A stretch of DNA of 64,000 nucleotides from Struthidea cinerea (taxonomy: Eukaryota > Chordata > Aves > Passeriformes > Corcoracidae), in the NCBI GenBank assembly GCA_013397865.1, contig VZTI01004624.1, forward strand, positions 545,237 through 609,236, in the 5' to 3' direction. Numbering within the stretch: position 1 is the first letter of the stretch; every line of letters starts with the position of its first letter. A program made the position numbers and the translations under genes. The notes under the pieces were generated by a model that was not told the origin of the DNA, did no database searches, and was given only the letters and a program-made list of their open reading frames with translations. Shown here in pieces: positions 13,658 through 24,389 of the stretch.

Positions 13658-14309
13658 CACCTGGAAAAGCAGAAAGGAGAGGGAGCAGTTGATAAGTAAA
13701 AGATGGCTCATGGAGGTGCAAAGCAAGGAAGAGAGAAGGAAACATGTTAATTGAGTATAAAACATCTTTGGAGATTACATCCTCTATCTGAAGGAGGAAA
13801 GATTTCAAAGTTTATGCTCCTGGCCTCTCTTATCATAATTTTCTTTAGTGGCTTTGACCTCATGGAATGCAAAATAAATTGCAGCTATGATGACAAATAT
13901 GACCCTTGGTACACTTTCCAATGTGCGTAGAAGTGGCTGGATGCCAGGTGCCCACCAAAGCCGCTCTGTCACTCCCCTTCCTGAGCTGGACAGGGGACAG
14001 AAAATATAAAAAGCTCATGGGTTGGGATAAGGACAGAGAGAGATTCCTTACCAATTACCATCACATCATTTGGGGGAAAAAAATAATTAATTATCAGTCA
14101 AACCTGAGTAGGATCATGAGAAATAAACCCAAATCTTAGAAACACCTTTCCCCTATCCCTCCCCCTTCTTCCTGAGCTCAGCTTCACTCCCGATTTTCTC
14201 TACCTCTTTTCCCGCAGCAGCTCAGAGCGACGGGGAACAGGGGCTGTGGTCGGTTCATCACATGGTGTTTCTGCTGCTGCTCCCTCCTCATGAAGGGGAC
14301 TTCTCACAC

Positions 14310-15372
14310 TCTTCCCCTGCTCCGGAATGGGGTCGCTCCCACTGGAGACAGTCACACTCTTCCCCTGCTCCGGAATGGGGTCGCTCCCACTGGAGACAGT
14401 CACACTCTTTCCCTGCTCCGGTATGGGGTCACTCCCACTGGAAACAGCCACACTCTTCCCCTGTTCTGGAATGGGGTTGCTCTCACTGGAGACAGTCACA
14501 CTCTTCCCCTGCTCCAGAACAGGGTCGCTCTCCCTGGAAGCAGTTGTTACACTCTCTCCCTGCTTTGGAATGGGATCACTCCCACTGGAGACATTCACAC
14601 TTTTCCCCTGCTCCAGAATAGGATCACTCCCACTGGAGACAGTTATTACACTCTCTCCTTGCTCTGGAATGGGGTCTCTCCCACTGGAGACAGATACACT
14701 CTCCCCTTGCTCTGGAATGGGGTCGCTCCCACTGGAGAGAGTTGCGCTCTTCCCTTGCTCCGGAATGGGATCACTCCCACTGGAGACAGTCACACTCGTC
14801 CACTGCTCCGGCATGGGTTATCTCCCACTGGAGAGAGTTGCACTTTTCCCCTTCTCCAGCATGGGTTCTCTCCCACTGGAGAGAGTTGCACTTTTCCCCT
14901 TCTCCAGCATGGGCTCTCTCCCACTGGAGAGAGTTGCACTCTTCCCTTGCTCCGGAATGGGATCGCTCCCACTGGAGACAGTCACACTCGTCCACTGCTC
15001 CGGCATGGGTTCTCTCCCACTGGAGAGAGTTGCGCTCTTCCCTTGCTCCGGAATGGGATCGCTCCCACTGGAGACAGTCACACTCGTCCCCTGCTCCGGC
15101 ATGGGTTCTCTCCCACTGGAGAGAGTTGCGCTCTTCCCTTGCTCCGGAATGGGATCGCTCCCACTGGAGACAGTCACACTCGTCCCCTGCTCCGGCATGG
15201 GTTCTCTCCCACTGGAGAGAGTTGCGCTCTTCCCTTGCTCCGGAATGGGATCGCTCCCACTGGAGACAGTCACACTCGTCCCCTGCTCCGGCATGGGTTC
15301 TCTCCCACGGGAGATAGTTACAGTCTTCCTTTGTTCCGGCATGTGGTGTCTCCCACGGGAGACAGTTCTCCA
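14310..15372. repeat. 48-bp minisatellite, about 22 units, with 96-bp higher-order structure
   Basis: The core CTCCCACTGGAGA recurs every 48 bases about 22 times, giving roughly 1.06 kb. Two early units are 51 bp because of a 3-bp insertion (near 14540 and 14650). Units at the low-coordinate end are diverged. From about 14.9 kb upward two unit types alternate: one has GATCGCTCCC with GACAGTCACACTC, the other GTTCTCTCCC with GAGAGTTGCGCTC. The GATCGCTCCC word falls at 14961, 15057, 15153 and 15249, exactly 96 bases apart. Because 48 is divisible by three and the unit lacks stops in several frames, long frames stay open on both strands. They carry 16-residue repeats such as ETVTLFPCSGMGSLPL (plus) or SDPIPEQGKSVTVSSG (minus). 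No splice context or unique domain supports coding. Confidence 0.95.
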
Positions 15373-15862
15373 AAACTTCTCCAAGGTGGGTCCTTCCCAT
15401 GGCTGTAGCTCTTCATTAACCGCTCCAGGTGGGTCCCTTCCACAGGGTGCAGTCCTTCAGGCACAGGCTGTTCCAGTGTGGGTCCCCCCAAGATCACAGG
15501 TCCTGCCAGCAATCCTCCTCCAGCGTAGGCTCCTCTTTTCACGGGTCTACAGGTCCTGCCAGGAGCCTGCTCCAGCACAGGCTTCCCATGGGGTCACAGC
15601 CTCCTTCAGGCATCCACCTGCTCTGGCATGGGGTCCTCCACAGGCTGCAGGTGGATCTCTGCATGCCCGTGGTCCACCATGGGCTGCAGGGGCACAGCTG
15701 CCTCACCCTGGGCTGCACAGCAATCTCAGCTCCGGTGCCTGGAGCACCTCCTCCCCCTCCTTCTGCACTGACCTTGGTGCCTGCAGGGCTGTTCCTTTCA
15801 CATATTCTCACTCCTCTCCTCTCTAGCTGCAATTGCTCCTGCACAGTAACCTTTTTCCCTTC

Positions 15863-15921
15863 TTAAATACGTCATCCCAGAGGCGCTGCCACCGTCACTG
15901 ATGGGCTTGTCCTTGGCCAAT
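15863..15921 (-). promoter_or_regulatory. Putative LTR promoter motifs: CCAAT, CRE-like, TATA-like
   Basis: On the minus strand a TGACGTA CRE-like word (15874-15868) overlaps a TATTTAA TATA-like word (15869-15863). A CCAAT-box complement (15921-15917) lies about 45 bases upstream. This spacing is typical of an LTR U3 promoter. It points the same way as DENND2B. Activity is unknown. Confidence 0.45.
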
Positions 15922-18534
15922 ACAATGGATTTGTACAGATTAAGAAATTATATACTTCACTTGAATTTATGAGGGAATATTTTTTTCATTCACTTCCTTT
16001 AAAAATCTATTAACCGGTGTTTGATTTTCTTCTGGCTTATGTCAGCACAAATCAAGTGTTGCTAAAGAGAAATTGCTAAAGATCCAAACTGATGCAAAAG
16101 TTAGTGCAGGAAGATTTAAGGCATTGATCTGGTGCAAGTGCACACTTATTTAAAACAAAGTTTCAGTTTAAATAACAATCGCACTGAGAAAAATTAGGTT
16201 ACTACATCTGACTGGTTACAGTATGCTTCATCCTACTTCTAGCTAAACAAGCCAGGAAAATGAGGAAATGTGTTGGGCATACACACAACTGAACGTCATA
16301 CGAAAAAATTGGCCAGCCAAAAGTTGTTGGGGTTTTTTCTTAGTTGAACAGAGCTTTGAAAAACTCTTTGATCTATTTATTCCCCAATCTGTTGGCATAT
16401 ACACATAAACTGAAAAAGACGAAAAAGGGGGAAAAGAAAGCAAAAGAAAAAAGCCAAGCTGTGACTTGCAGTGCTTGTTGCTATCATACTTATTATTTAC
16501 CTAAGAGTGCAGACAAGGCCGAATTTAGCTTGACTGAGGGCTACATCTGGCCCTAATTCAGTTTCACTGCATATTAACAAAAGAAGGATCAGCCAGTGCT
16601 GGAGCACTGTGCACACCAATATTCCGAAACATGATCTAAAGGAAACTTTCCAAAAGATTCAGACATTGGCTTCTCTCTGCCTTTTGCTGCCCATAACTGT
16701 CAACAGGAGCAGAGTTGGGTCAGGGAAAGGCACTCCCCATGACTTTGTTCACCGTGATCAAGAGTAACTTAAATGTGTCCATTACTCATCCAGCTGAAAT
16801 GAGCCTCCCAGACCAGATTTCAGCACCACACCTACAAGAGCTGTGGGATCTCAAGCCTAAATTTGGAATCAGGATAATATCTGGGGGATTTATATATCCT
16901 TTATAAACATTTCATTCTCACAAGACCTTGGCTTCTTATAACACTGTGGATTTAGTTTTACACTAGGTTTTATAAGGAGCTGGCCAATACATATTAACAT
17001 TTCACCTCACTTTTTACTTCTTATGAGAGAATTTGTATGTAGTATAACCCCAAGGATGAAAACTTTTTGCAGCCACTGGCATGCAACAGAAATGCTGCAC
17101 AGTAAACTGCCAGTTCTACTTAATTTAGGGCAACTAAACTTTAACTTAGAGCAACTAAAAGCAAGAAGACATTTCTTCTGTCAGACAGCCTTTCCCTCCA
17201 GAACAAAAGTAAGCTTCATGTCGCTACAGGAAGCTACATAGGTGGCACCAGGCAAAGCACCCAGAAAATGAAAATGCTATGGTACAGGTGAGGCAATACC
17301 AACATGTGTGCATGCAGCAGTAAGAAAAACCAACAGGCAACATTTATAAGCTCATCAGCTCTGAAAATATTTGCTCCCCACAGACTACAGTATTGACAAC
17401 AAACTGCTCACAGTAACCCATGGGCTCTCCAATAATGAATATTTGAAGCAGTAAATTGAAGTCCAGATTCTGACCCTAAGTTACATCCTTCAGAACCTCA
17501 CAGAGTTTGACCCGTAATACTGATTTTTTCCTGAAAAGCACAAACCTGTGATTTATGCTCTTTATTCAGTGGAAGAAAAATGCAAGCTGTCTCGTAGCCC
17601 AGAAAGCACATTTCACAGAAAGCACATTTAAAAAAAGATACCACAAAACCCCAAAACCTGAAACCAGGCATCAAAACCAACACAGCACAAAAAAGTGTGC
17701 CAGCAGCACCTCATTTAATACTATGTTTTCATCTCAGCAGTTAGAAAAGTACAGTCATTGTAAGGCATATTCAGCCAAAGTATAAACAACTGTAGTCTCG
17801 CTCTAATGGACCAACACTTTCTATACAATAAAAACAAATTCAGCTTAGCATGGGTATGAATACTGCTATGAAAACTTAAAAATCATCTTTAAGAATTAAA
17901 GTGGAAAAAATGGAATTGCATCAAATAGACAAGAAGCAGGAATTTAGCCTTAGAGAGATGATATTCTGTCTGACAGCAGGAGAGGTGGAGGAAGGAAGGG
18001 TAGAGAAGGGCTGTAAAAATGAGTTTTGGTCCCACAAAGTCACTTGTTCTATACCAGAACTACAAACTCTGGAAATTAAAGCTACTCCTATAGCTACCTT
18101 CAGTAAGCAGAAGGTTGGTGTTCAGTTCCTGCTGGTCAGTAGACAGTTCATCTCCTGGAAAACTGGTTATGGGAAAGGACACTAAGGAATTCAGTGCTGT
18201 GGCACTTCAGGCACTTCACTTCTGCTGTGTTTAGTTTCCTCCTCTCATGCCTCTGACGAGCACATAACTGCCCACCACTGCGATGGCTTCAGCCTACACA
18301 GACTTACTCAGAAGCTCTTCCCTCCTGGAACGATGCAGAATGGAGATGTAGGAATTATCAGTTCCGCGTGTTTTGCCATAGCCTCTGTGTTCCCTGAACG
18401 CTGCCTGCTTCACTTGTCAAGCAGCAAATGACACACTGAGAGCGTTTGTCAAACCTCTGCCCCTTTGTGTGCTTAAGGGGAGGAAACTGCCATTAATGTT
18501 TAACAAAACAGGAGCAAAGCCTTTCTCTGCAATC

Positions 18535-19044
18535 TCACGTGTTGGCTTTGAAGGAACCGGTGTGTGAGAAATATGGCAAGACAGAAGTTTGCTCCTGGTA
18601 GCCTACAAAAAAATTGAGTTTTGATTTTAAAGCTACAGGAAGCAACAGTTTACAATTCATTCCTGAAGCTCTGAACTGAGGCAATCTGGCTGCCTGATGT
18701 GAAAGAAATCGTAGAAGCTGTGTCAGGGACCAAACCACACACACACGGACACAGCAAGGCTGCCAGGCCCAGCCCCTATCTTGAAGCCCACATGGGTGAC
18801 AGTACTGTTTGACAGGAAAGGGAGAGGTTAAAAATCCACATTCAAATGCTTTCAGGTCTCTGCCAACAAATGGCCACAGGCTATCTGCCCTCGCCCGTTT
18901 GCCTGTGTTGACATAAAGCGGCTTCCCAACTCGGCAGCAAATCAGGGGGGCAGAGGTCTCGTGTGACAGCAGTCTCATTACTGGGCATTTGTTCAGTTGT
19001 CTGGACTGACAAGGCCTCCTTTGGCCCCGGGGTGAGCGTCCCAC
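18535..19044 (-). other. Intronic open frame, 169 codons, no recognised homology
   Basis: This is one of the longest non-repetitive open frames in the intron. The translation shows no domain, repeat, signal peptide or conserved motif I recognise. Local GC and CpG are slightly higher than in the surroundings. No flanking splice sites in frame with DENND2B were established. Most likely a chance open frame; listed only because of its length. Confidence 0.12.
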
Positions 19045-19774
19045 TGCACAATAAAAAAGGTGAGTCAGCTGGAGACATCCATGCTGTGATAACTGGAGGA
19101 TTAACCAACGCTACCCACACCTGAGTATCACCAACACCGCCCCACCCCACGCACAGAAGTTCCCTGCACCAGCAGCCCACCTGCCTGCCAGCATGAGCTG
19201 TACAAAGGACCTTCTGAGTTTTTTGCTAGCAGAATCTGAAACACAAACCACTTCTGTCACTGCCACTGCAATTAATTCTGTTTTCACAGCTCGAATAGTT
19301 ATGTTGTTACCTGGAAAAAGCTTACTTTTGGGAAATTGTGATGCACGATGCACTTATCCTAGGAATCCAAAATGAAAAATAGCATTTCCATCTATTAGCT
19401 GCTGTTAATTGTTTGTCAAAGGTGTACTTGCTGTACAGCCACAGTATTGTGATTGACCTACGCTGAAGAAGTCACCTTGTTTTACAGACCTAACGTTTTC
19501 TTTCTATAGATAAGGAGAGAAGAAAACAAATTAATACTTTTCATTTACTTCAGCAATTTTCTACAGCTCCCTCACAATAAAATACTAACACATATTGGCG
19601 TTAAAGCTCACCATTAATATGATAATCATAAAATATTTCCTTTATAAAAATAGTGCTTTAACAAAGAGCTTCAGGAGCAACATATGGACATTCTAGGCAA
19701 AATTTCCTCATCTGGTTAATAACAAACAGGATATTTAGGCTCTCAAAAAAAGCAGTCAAGCTGTCATGAGAACT

Positions 19775-19800
19775 GGCATTCCCATTGACTACAATAGAAT
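19775..19800. repeat. Possible relic of an ancient amniote repeat
   Basis: A CCCATTGACTACAATAG word resembles the CCCATTGACTTCAATGG motif common in old dispersed amniote repeats. The match is short and its extent is not defined. Confidence 0.3.
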
Positions 19801-19935
19801 TTTATGGATTGACTCAATAACTCAATTTTTTAAGTACTATTTAGTTATTAGGAACATCATATCTGTTATAATTGTTATATTTGGTCGTGCTTTCAGCACT
19901 GAAGCCCATCCTACCAGACGCCTGCACGTTGTTGC

Positions 19936-19999
19936 CTGTTGCTCAACAGCTCCAGGGTTCCCTGGTGCCAAGGGAATGTGACACATTCCCTTGTGGCAC
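19936..19999. repeat. Three abutting inverted repeats (hairpin cluster)
   Basis: Hairpin 1 is CTGTTG-CT-CAACAG (19936-19949). Hairpin 2 is CCAGGG-TT-CCCTGG (19952-19965). Hairpin 3 (19965-19999) has arms GTGCCAAGGGAATGTG and CACATTCCCTTGTGGCAC around a single A, with one 2-nt bulge. Together they fill about 64 bases. Confidence 0.8.
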
Positions 20000-21889
20000 A
20001 CTGCCAGTTCTGTATACAGGACCTGGCCAGAATGGAAATAACCTCAGAGTGCATGACGGGAATTGTGACAAAAGCTTTGAAAAAGTCTCCAGGAACTATG
20101 GGCATTTTTGCATGTGTATATTGTAATAATATGGATGCTACCTGTGTATTTCCATTAGCTCCTATCTTCCTGCTTGCAGAAAAATTCTTGCAGTTTATTT
20201 TATTTTTAAAGGCCATTTGCTGTCAATGTTCATCCCTCAAGTGTGAATGCAAGGGTGATGCTCAGTGTGGAGACTGAATCAAGCAGTGAACTAATTCCCA
20301 GTTTCATCATACAACTTTGCCTGGTGAATAGTGACTATGTTATTGAAGTCTGTGAGGATGCCATGTCTGTGTACTTCTTGCTTTGTTTTCCCAGACGAAT
20401 GGGGTTTTTTCCCAATCAGGGAAGAAACATGTATTACCTAGCTTAATACGTTCAGAACTTCCTTTCAAACTCACTCTTTACAAATTCTGCTATGTCTTCT
20501 TTTAATGTTCTGTTCTGCCCAAGTGGAAAATACCTTTTCAGGATAACCAAACAGTGCAGGAAACTGGTCAGACAACACAGACCCTTTCGTTTCTAAGCCA
20601 CTGATTCAAATCCAGACTGATTAGGGCACAGAACAGAAATTGTTCTCCCATACTGATGGCTTTTCAACAGCTCAAGTGTAAAGAGATGAGTGTCTTAGAC
20701 AGCTCCTAATGAACAGATATTCACAGAACATGGAATATCATTAGCAATGCTCATGATTTGCATCTTTGTTGGTCTTTTCAGTGAGATCATCAGTATCTCC
20801 CTAGTGCAGAAGGCACTAGAGTTTCATTCCAGAAAAATTGAAATATTGGCATTAAGATGTAAAAATGTTATGCACATGACTACTATGCCACATTCCCTGA
20901 GGACTTCAGTCTTGCTTCTTATCACCACCCAAAAAACAAATTCACATAAGACTTGTGCTCTGATTCTCTGATACTGCACCGATGGGGACTCCTGTGAGTG
21001 TTTTAACAGGTGTCTTGCTCATTGCTTCTATTCGCTACATGTCAGTGCAGTAAAAGCACTAGAAAGTCATCAGAAACATTTCCAAAATCAAGCTCTTGTA
21101 ATAATTTTCTGCAAAAACATCTGTGTTTAGTTCAGGTCTCAGTACCCCTGAGTACACTAATGTAAATATAGTGATTAAACAAATAAAGATTGCAGTGTTA
21201 GTCTAAGTAGCCTTCATACTGCAATAGTTGCATGAAGATGCCTCTTTTAGTCTAACCTCTCATCTACAACTCTGGTTTTTAAAGACTTGTTAGTTTCTCT
21301 TTTTAATTTCTTCATTTTTTTAGTTTCCAGTGGTTTTGGCAAATACAAACCCTAATAGAAGAGAAAAGGTAATTTTAATGATAAGGTATGATTTGCTACA
21401 TATAAAAGCATCAAGCATTTGAAGGGTCGTGAGAATTAAATTACAGTGGGAAGGAATTCACTATATTCCTGTAGCCTCTAAGTAATAATAAAGTCAACTT
21501 GATCTGAAGCTTTATGAAGCTTTTTGAATGCAAGATTCAATCAAAATTTTAGGATTTGTTGGGATTTTTTTCTTAGGAACCTATACAAATGGGAGGGATA
21601 TATTAATAAAGCTTCCACCTAAGAAAAAGTGATTTGTTTGACTGACAAGTGCATTCCTCCTGAATTCTTCCTAAACTGAAACAAACCAGCCAGCAATAGA
21701 AATGGAATAGCAAAATTCCATGTCCCCCACTATCAACTGTTTGAGGATGCCCAAAGCATGTATCCAGAAGTAAGTCCAGTTATTCAATTCTATCTCTTGA
21801 TCTAACTAGAAGCTGTCTCCTCATCTTACAAACCATTCCTCTCACGTCTGTAGACCACTGTGCTGATCAGAATATTCCTGCAGCCCTGC

Positions 21890-22010
21890 TAAAATGATCC
21901 GCAGAGGTTTCAGCACGGCCTCAGCTCCGCCAGGCCGGGGTCAGTGCCGAGCAGCGCGAGGGAGGGGAACATTGTGCCTCGGACCATCGGAAACCAGCAC
22001 AGCACCCGTG
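21890..22010. promoter_or_regulatory. DENND2B: Small CpG-rich cluster in the large intron
   Basis: About ten CpG dinucleotides occur within roughly 115 bases, including GCCGAGCAGCGCGAG, in an otherwise CpG-poor intron. It lies about 7.4 kb downstream of the start-codon exon in gene orientation. It could be an enhancer, a minor alternative promoter or a GC-rich decayed repeat. No TATA box or exon was identified. Confidence 0.3.
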
Positions 22011-24367
22011 CTGCTTACCCAGATAAAGGGCAGCAGCACAGTCAAAGCCTGTATTCAAACCCTTCCCAGTTTCAGGGTCATCTGAACCAGCACTTTGACT
22101 CATTCCCACTGCAAATGTTTCTGTTCCTGATGGCAGTAGGTGCCCTCCCACCTCCCATGGCCCAGTTCAGAGCTGAGCTGCCAGAGCTTCATGTCCCAAA
22201 TGCACCTCCAGCCTTACAGGGTAAAGAACAGCTCTTATTCCCTTCTGAACCAAATGGAGATCTGCACTGCTGGGAACTGAGCTGCTGAAAATTTGTCAGC
22301 TGCATGGTTCAGGCTGTTTCTGGTTGTAAAGGAAAGGGCACAATATTTGCTAATAGACTTCGCATCAGTTATATTCAGTTTTCACTGTTATGTGGCTGAA
22401 GTTTATTTGTACTGTTTTCTAAATCTCAGTGGTTTAAACAAAAAAAAAAAAGCTGCCTCATCATAGCTCCAATAACTTAGGATATTGCTTCGTCTTAGAA
22501 TTTTATTAAATCACTATTCCTCCTATTCTCAAGTTCACTGTCAAAATATTAAAACTTGGTTCTCTTCTAAAGTAACAAACATTTTCTACAGGGGGTTTGT
22601 TGGGTTTTTTTCTCACAAATTCATAAAGAGCTCATAAATGTTCTCACTAGTACTTCTGAGCAGTAGGCAAATACTTTTGGCAGGAAAATCCATCTCAGCA
22701 GTTCAGTGTGGAATGCCTCATTGCCTTGAGCCATGCTCAGCTGCCAGGAGATCTCCCACAGCAGAGGGGAGAGATCCCAGCACGGGCAGTGGGGAAAGGC
22801 TGGGACACGCCCAGAGCACATGAGCTCAGCTCACACCACTGGCCTCTTGCTGCTCTAACAAAGTCCCTGATGACTGCTCTGGCTGGCAAAATAGGAGATA
22901 TTTCAGCCCAGGCTACCCCACAACTGATGGGGCAACAGAAACTTCTATTTTAAAATAAAAATGAAATTAAGCCTTGGCTTCCTGCTTTAGGCATGCATAA
23001 CTCACTCTCCTTTCCAAAATAAGAGCCTCATCAGAGCCCGCAAAAAAAAAACTTGCTTGCCCAAATATGCACAAAACACTAACCTACAAACCGTGCACAA
23101 ATGTCGCAAAAGTTTTGAACAACCAGCAACCACTTCTAGACCTGCTGCCTTTCCTGTTTCTGTGTACTAAGTGTAAGCCCAGGCAGAGAGTGCCTTTCAC
23201 CTGTAATTCAAATGCAACCATCCACAAGGGAAACGAGCAGCTTTTCTATCGCTCACAGCAGTGCTGTCCACATACCAAGCGAAGAAAGAGTAAGAGAAGA
23301 GAAAATACTTTATCATAAATGTGCTAAGGCAATGGCAATCACTAAAAAATTAGTGGGAAAATTGCACGCATTAGAATTTCAAATAAGATCAAAATCTCAT
23401 TACTTTAGAACAACACCGAGAGCTGAAGATACATCTTTGGATTTGCAAGTTACTGCATTCTTCACAATACTCTCCATTCAGAAAACTCAGGACATGTGAT
23501 AAATCTCATGATCTTTAAATTTATATTCACATGACACACATAAATGAAATAAATTTCTTTTTGTTTATCTTACTGATAATAATTTTCTTACAGTAGGACC
23601 AGGGCTCCACTGTGGTGGACACCGAGCTGTGTCCCTCCCAAGGCTCTGTGACCAATGGTGAGGGAGTTCTTTGGTGTTGTCCTGCCTTATCTGCCCCTGG
23701 AGTAGTCCACCCTGGATGTGAACACAGCTCTTCTGCATTAGTCACAAGATAATTCATTGTCACTGAAGGCAGACTGGATCACGTCTGGAAGAATGACCTG
23801 ACAATAAATTTGGGCAGTGCCTACAGTTCAACACAGAGCTGAGGAGCACTGGTTTCGTTTGTGGCTTTTTCTTGTATTAGGAGCAGCAGGAGGATTGAAT
23901 GAATAAGAATTAATTTAAATTCATGTTGTTACATATCTGGTAACACAAGCAAAAGGCACTACATTTGCACTCATGAAGGGATGTCTCTAAATGAGAAACA
24001 AGTCCTGCACAGACATTGCCTCTCTGAAGACAACCCCTCTCCCTAAACAGATGGGTTTTCCTCAAGACATGAGATCATCTTCGACATGAAAAATTTACTG
24101 TGGAAAGGGAAGAGAATAGAGCACTCTCAGGACAAGCCAGCAGAGCAAAAAACTGCCAGCCCCAGTCCAGCACTGACAGCAGAGCACTGCTTAACCCCAG
24201 CTCTGGACATGTCTGCACATTCTTTCATTTAAGAATTCTGAAGGTGTCAGTTCCTAAGGCAAAATATTTCTAGTCCTCTGCCCAGCCCATAACCACATAA
24301 TCCTTTCAAAGGAAACGAAGTATTTCAGTTGGATTTAGTAATGTGGACCAAGAATTTATTTCACTTT

Positions 24368-24389
24368 AAAATAAATAAATAAATAAATA
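24368..24389. repeat. (AAAT)n microsatellite
   Basis: About five uninterrupted copies of AAAT. Confidence 0.9.

Larger units (their letters stand above)
13930..15925 (-). mobile_element. Avian LTR-like element (probable solo LTR), minus orientation, with internal minisatellite
   Basis: Read on the minus strand, the unit starts near 15925 with CCAAT-, CRE- and TATA-like motifs. It runs through a GC-rich body (15.8-15.4 kb) and a 48-bp tandem array (15.37-14.31 kb). It ends in an AT-rich tail near 13.93 kb. The flanking non-array sequence looks like a dispersed avian endogenous-retrovirus LTR I recognise from memory; the exact family name is uncertain. No gag, pol or env-like coding region is present, so a solo LTR is the simplest reading. 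Base composition (GC and CpG) stands out from the intron on both sides. The outer ends diverge from the recalled consensus, so both limits are approximate and no target-site duplication was identified. A canonical AATAAA is not visible in the tail on this strand. An unrelated composite repeat is possible. Confidence 0.62.

Noticed and set aside
14327..15826. 499-codon plus-strand frame with 16-residue repeats (and overlapping frames on both strands)
   Set aside because: It is produced by a 48-bp tandem unit free of stops in several frames inside an LTR-like element. There is no unique domain or splice context.
19055..19070. TGAGTCA word (AP-1 consensus) in the large intron
   Set aside because: A 7-bp match is expected by chance several times in 64 kb, and no supporting cluster was seen.
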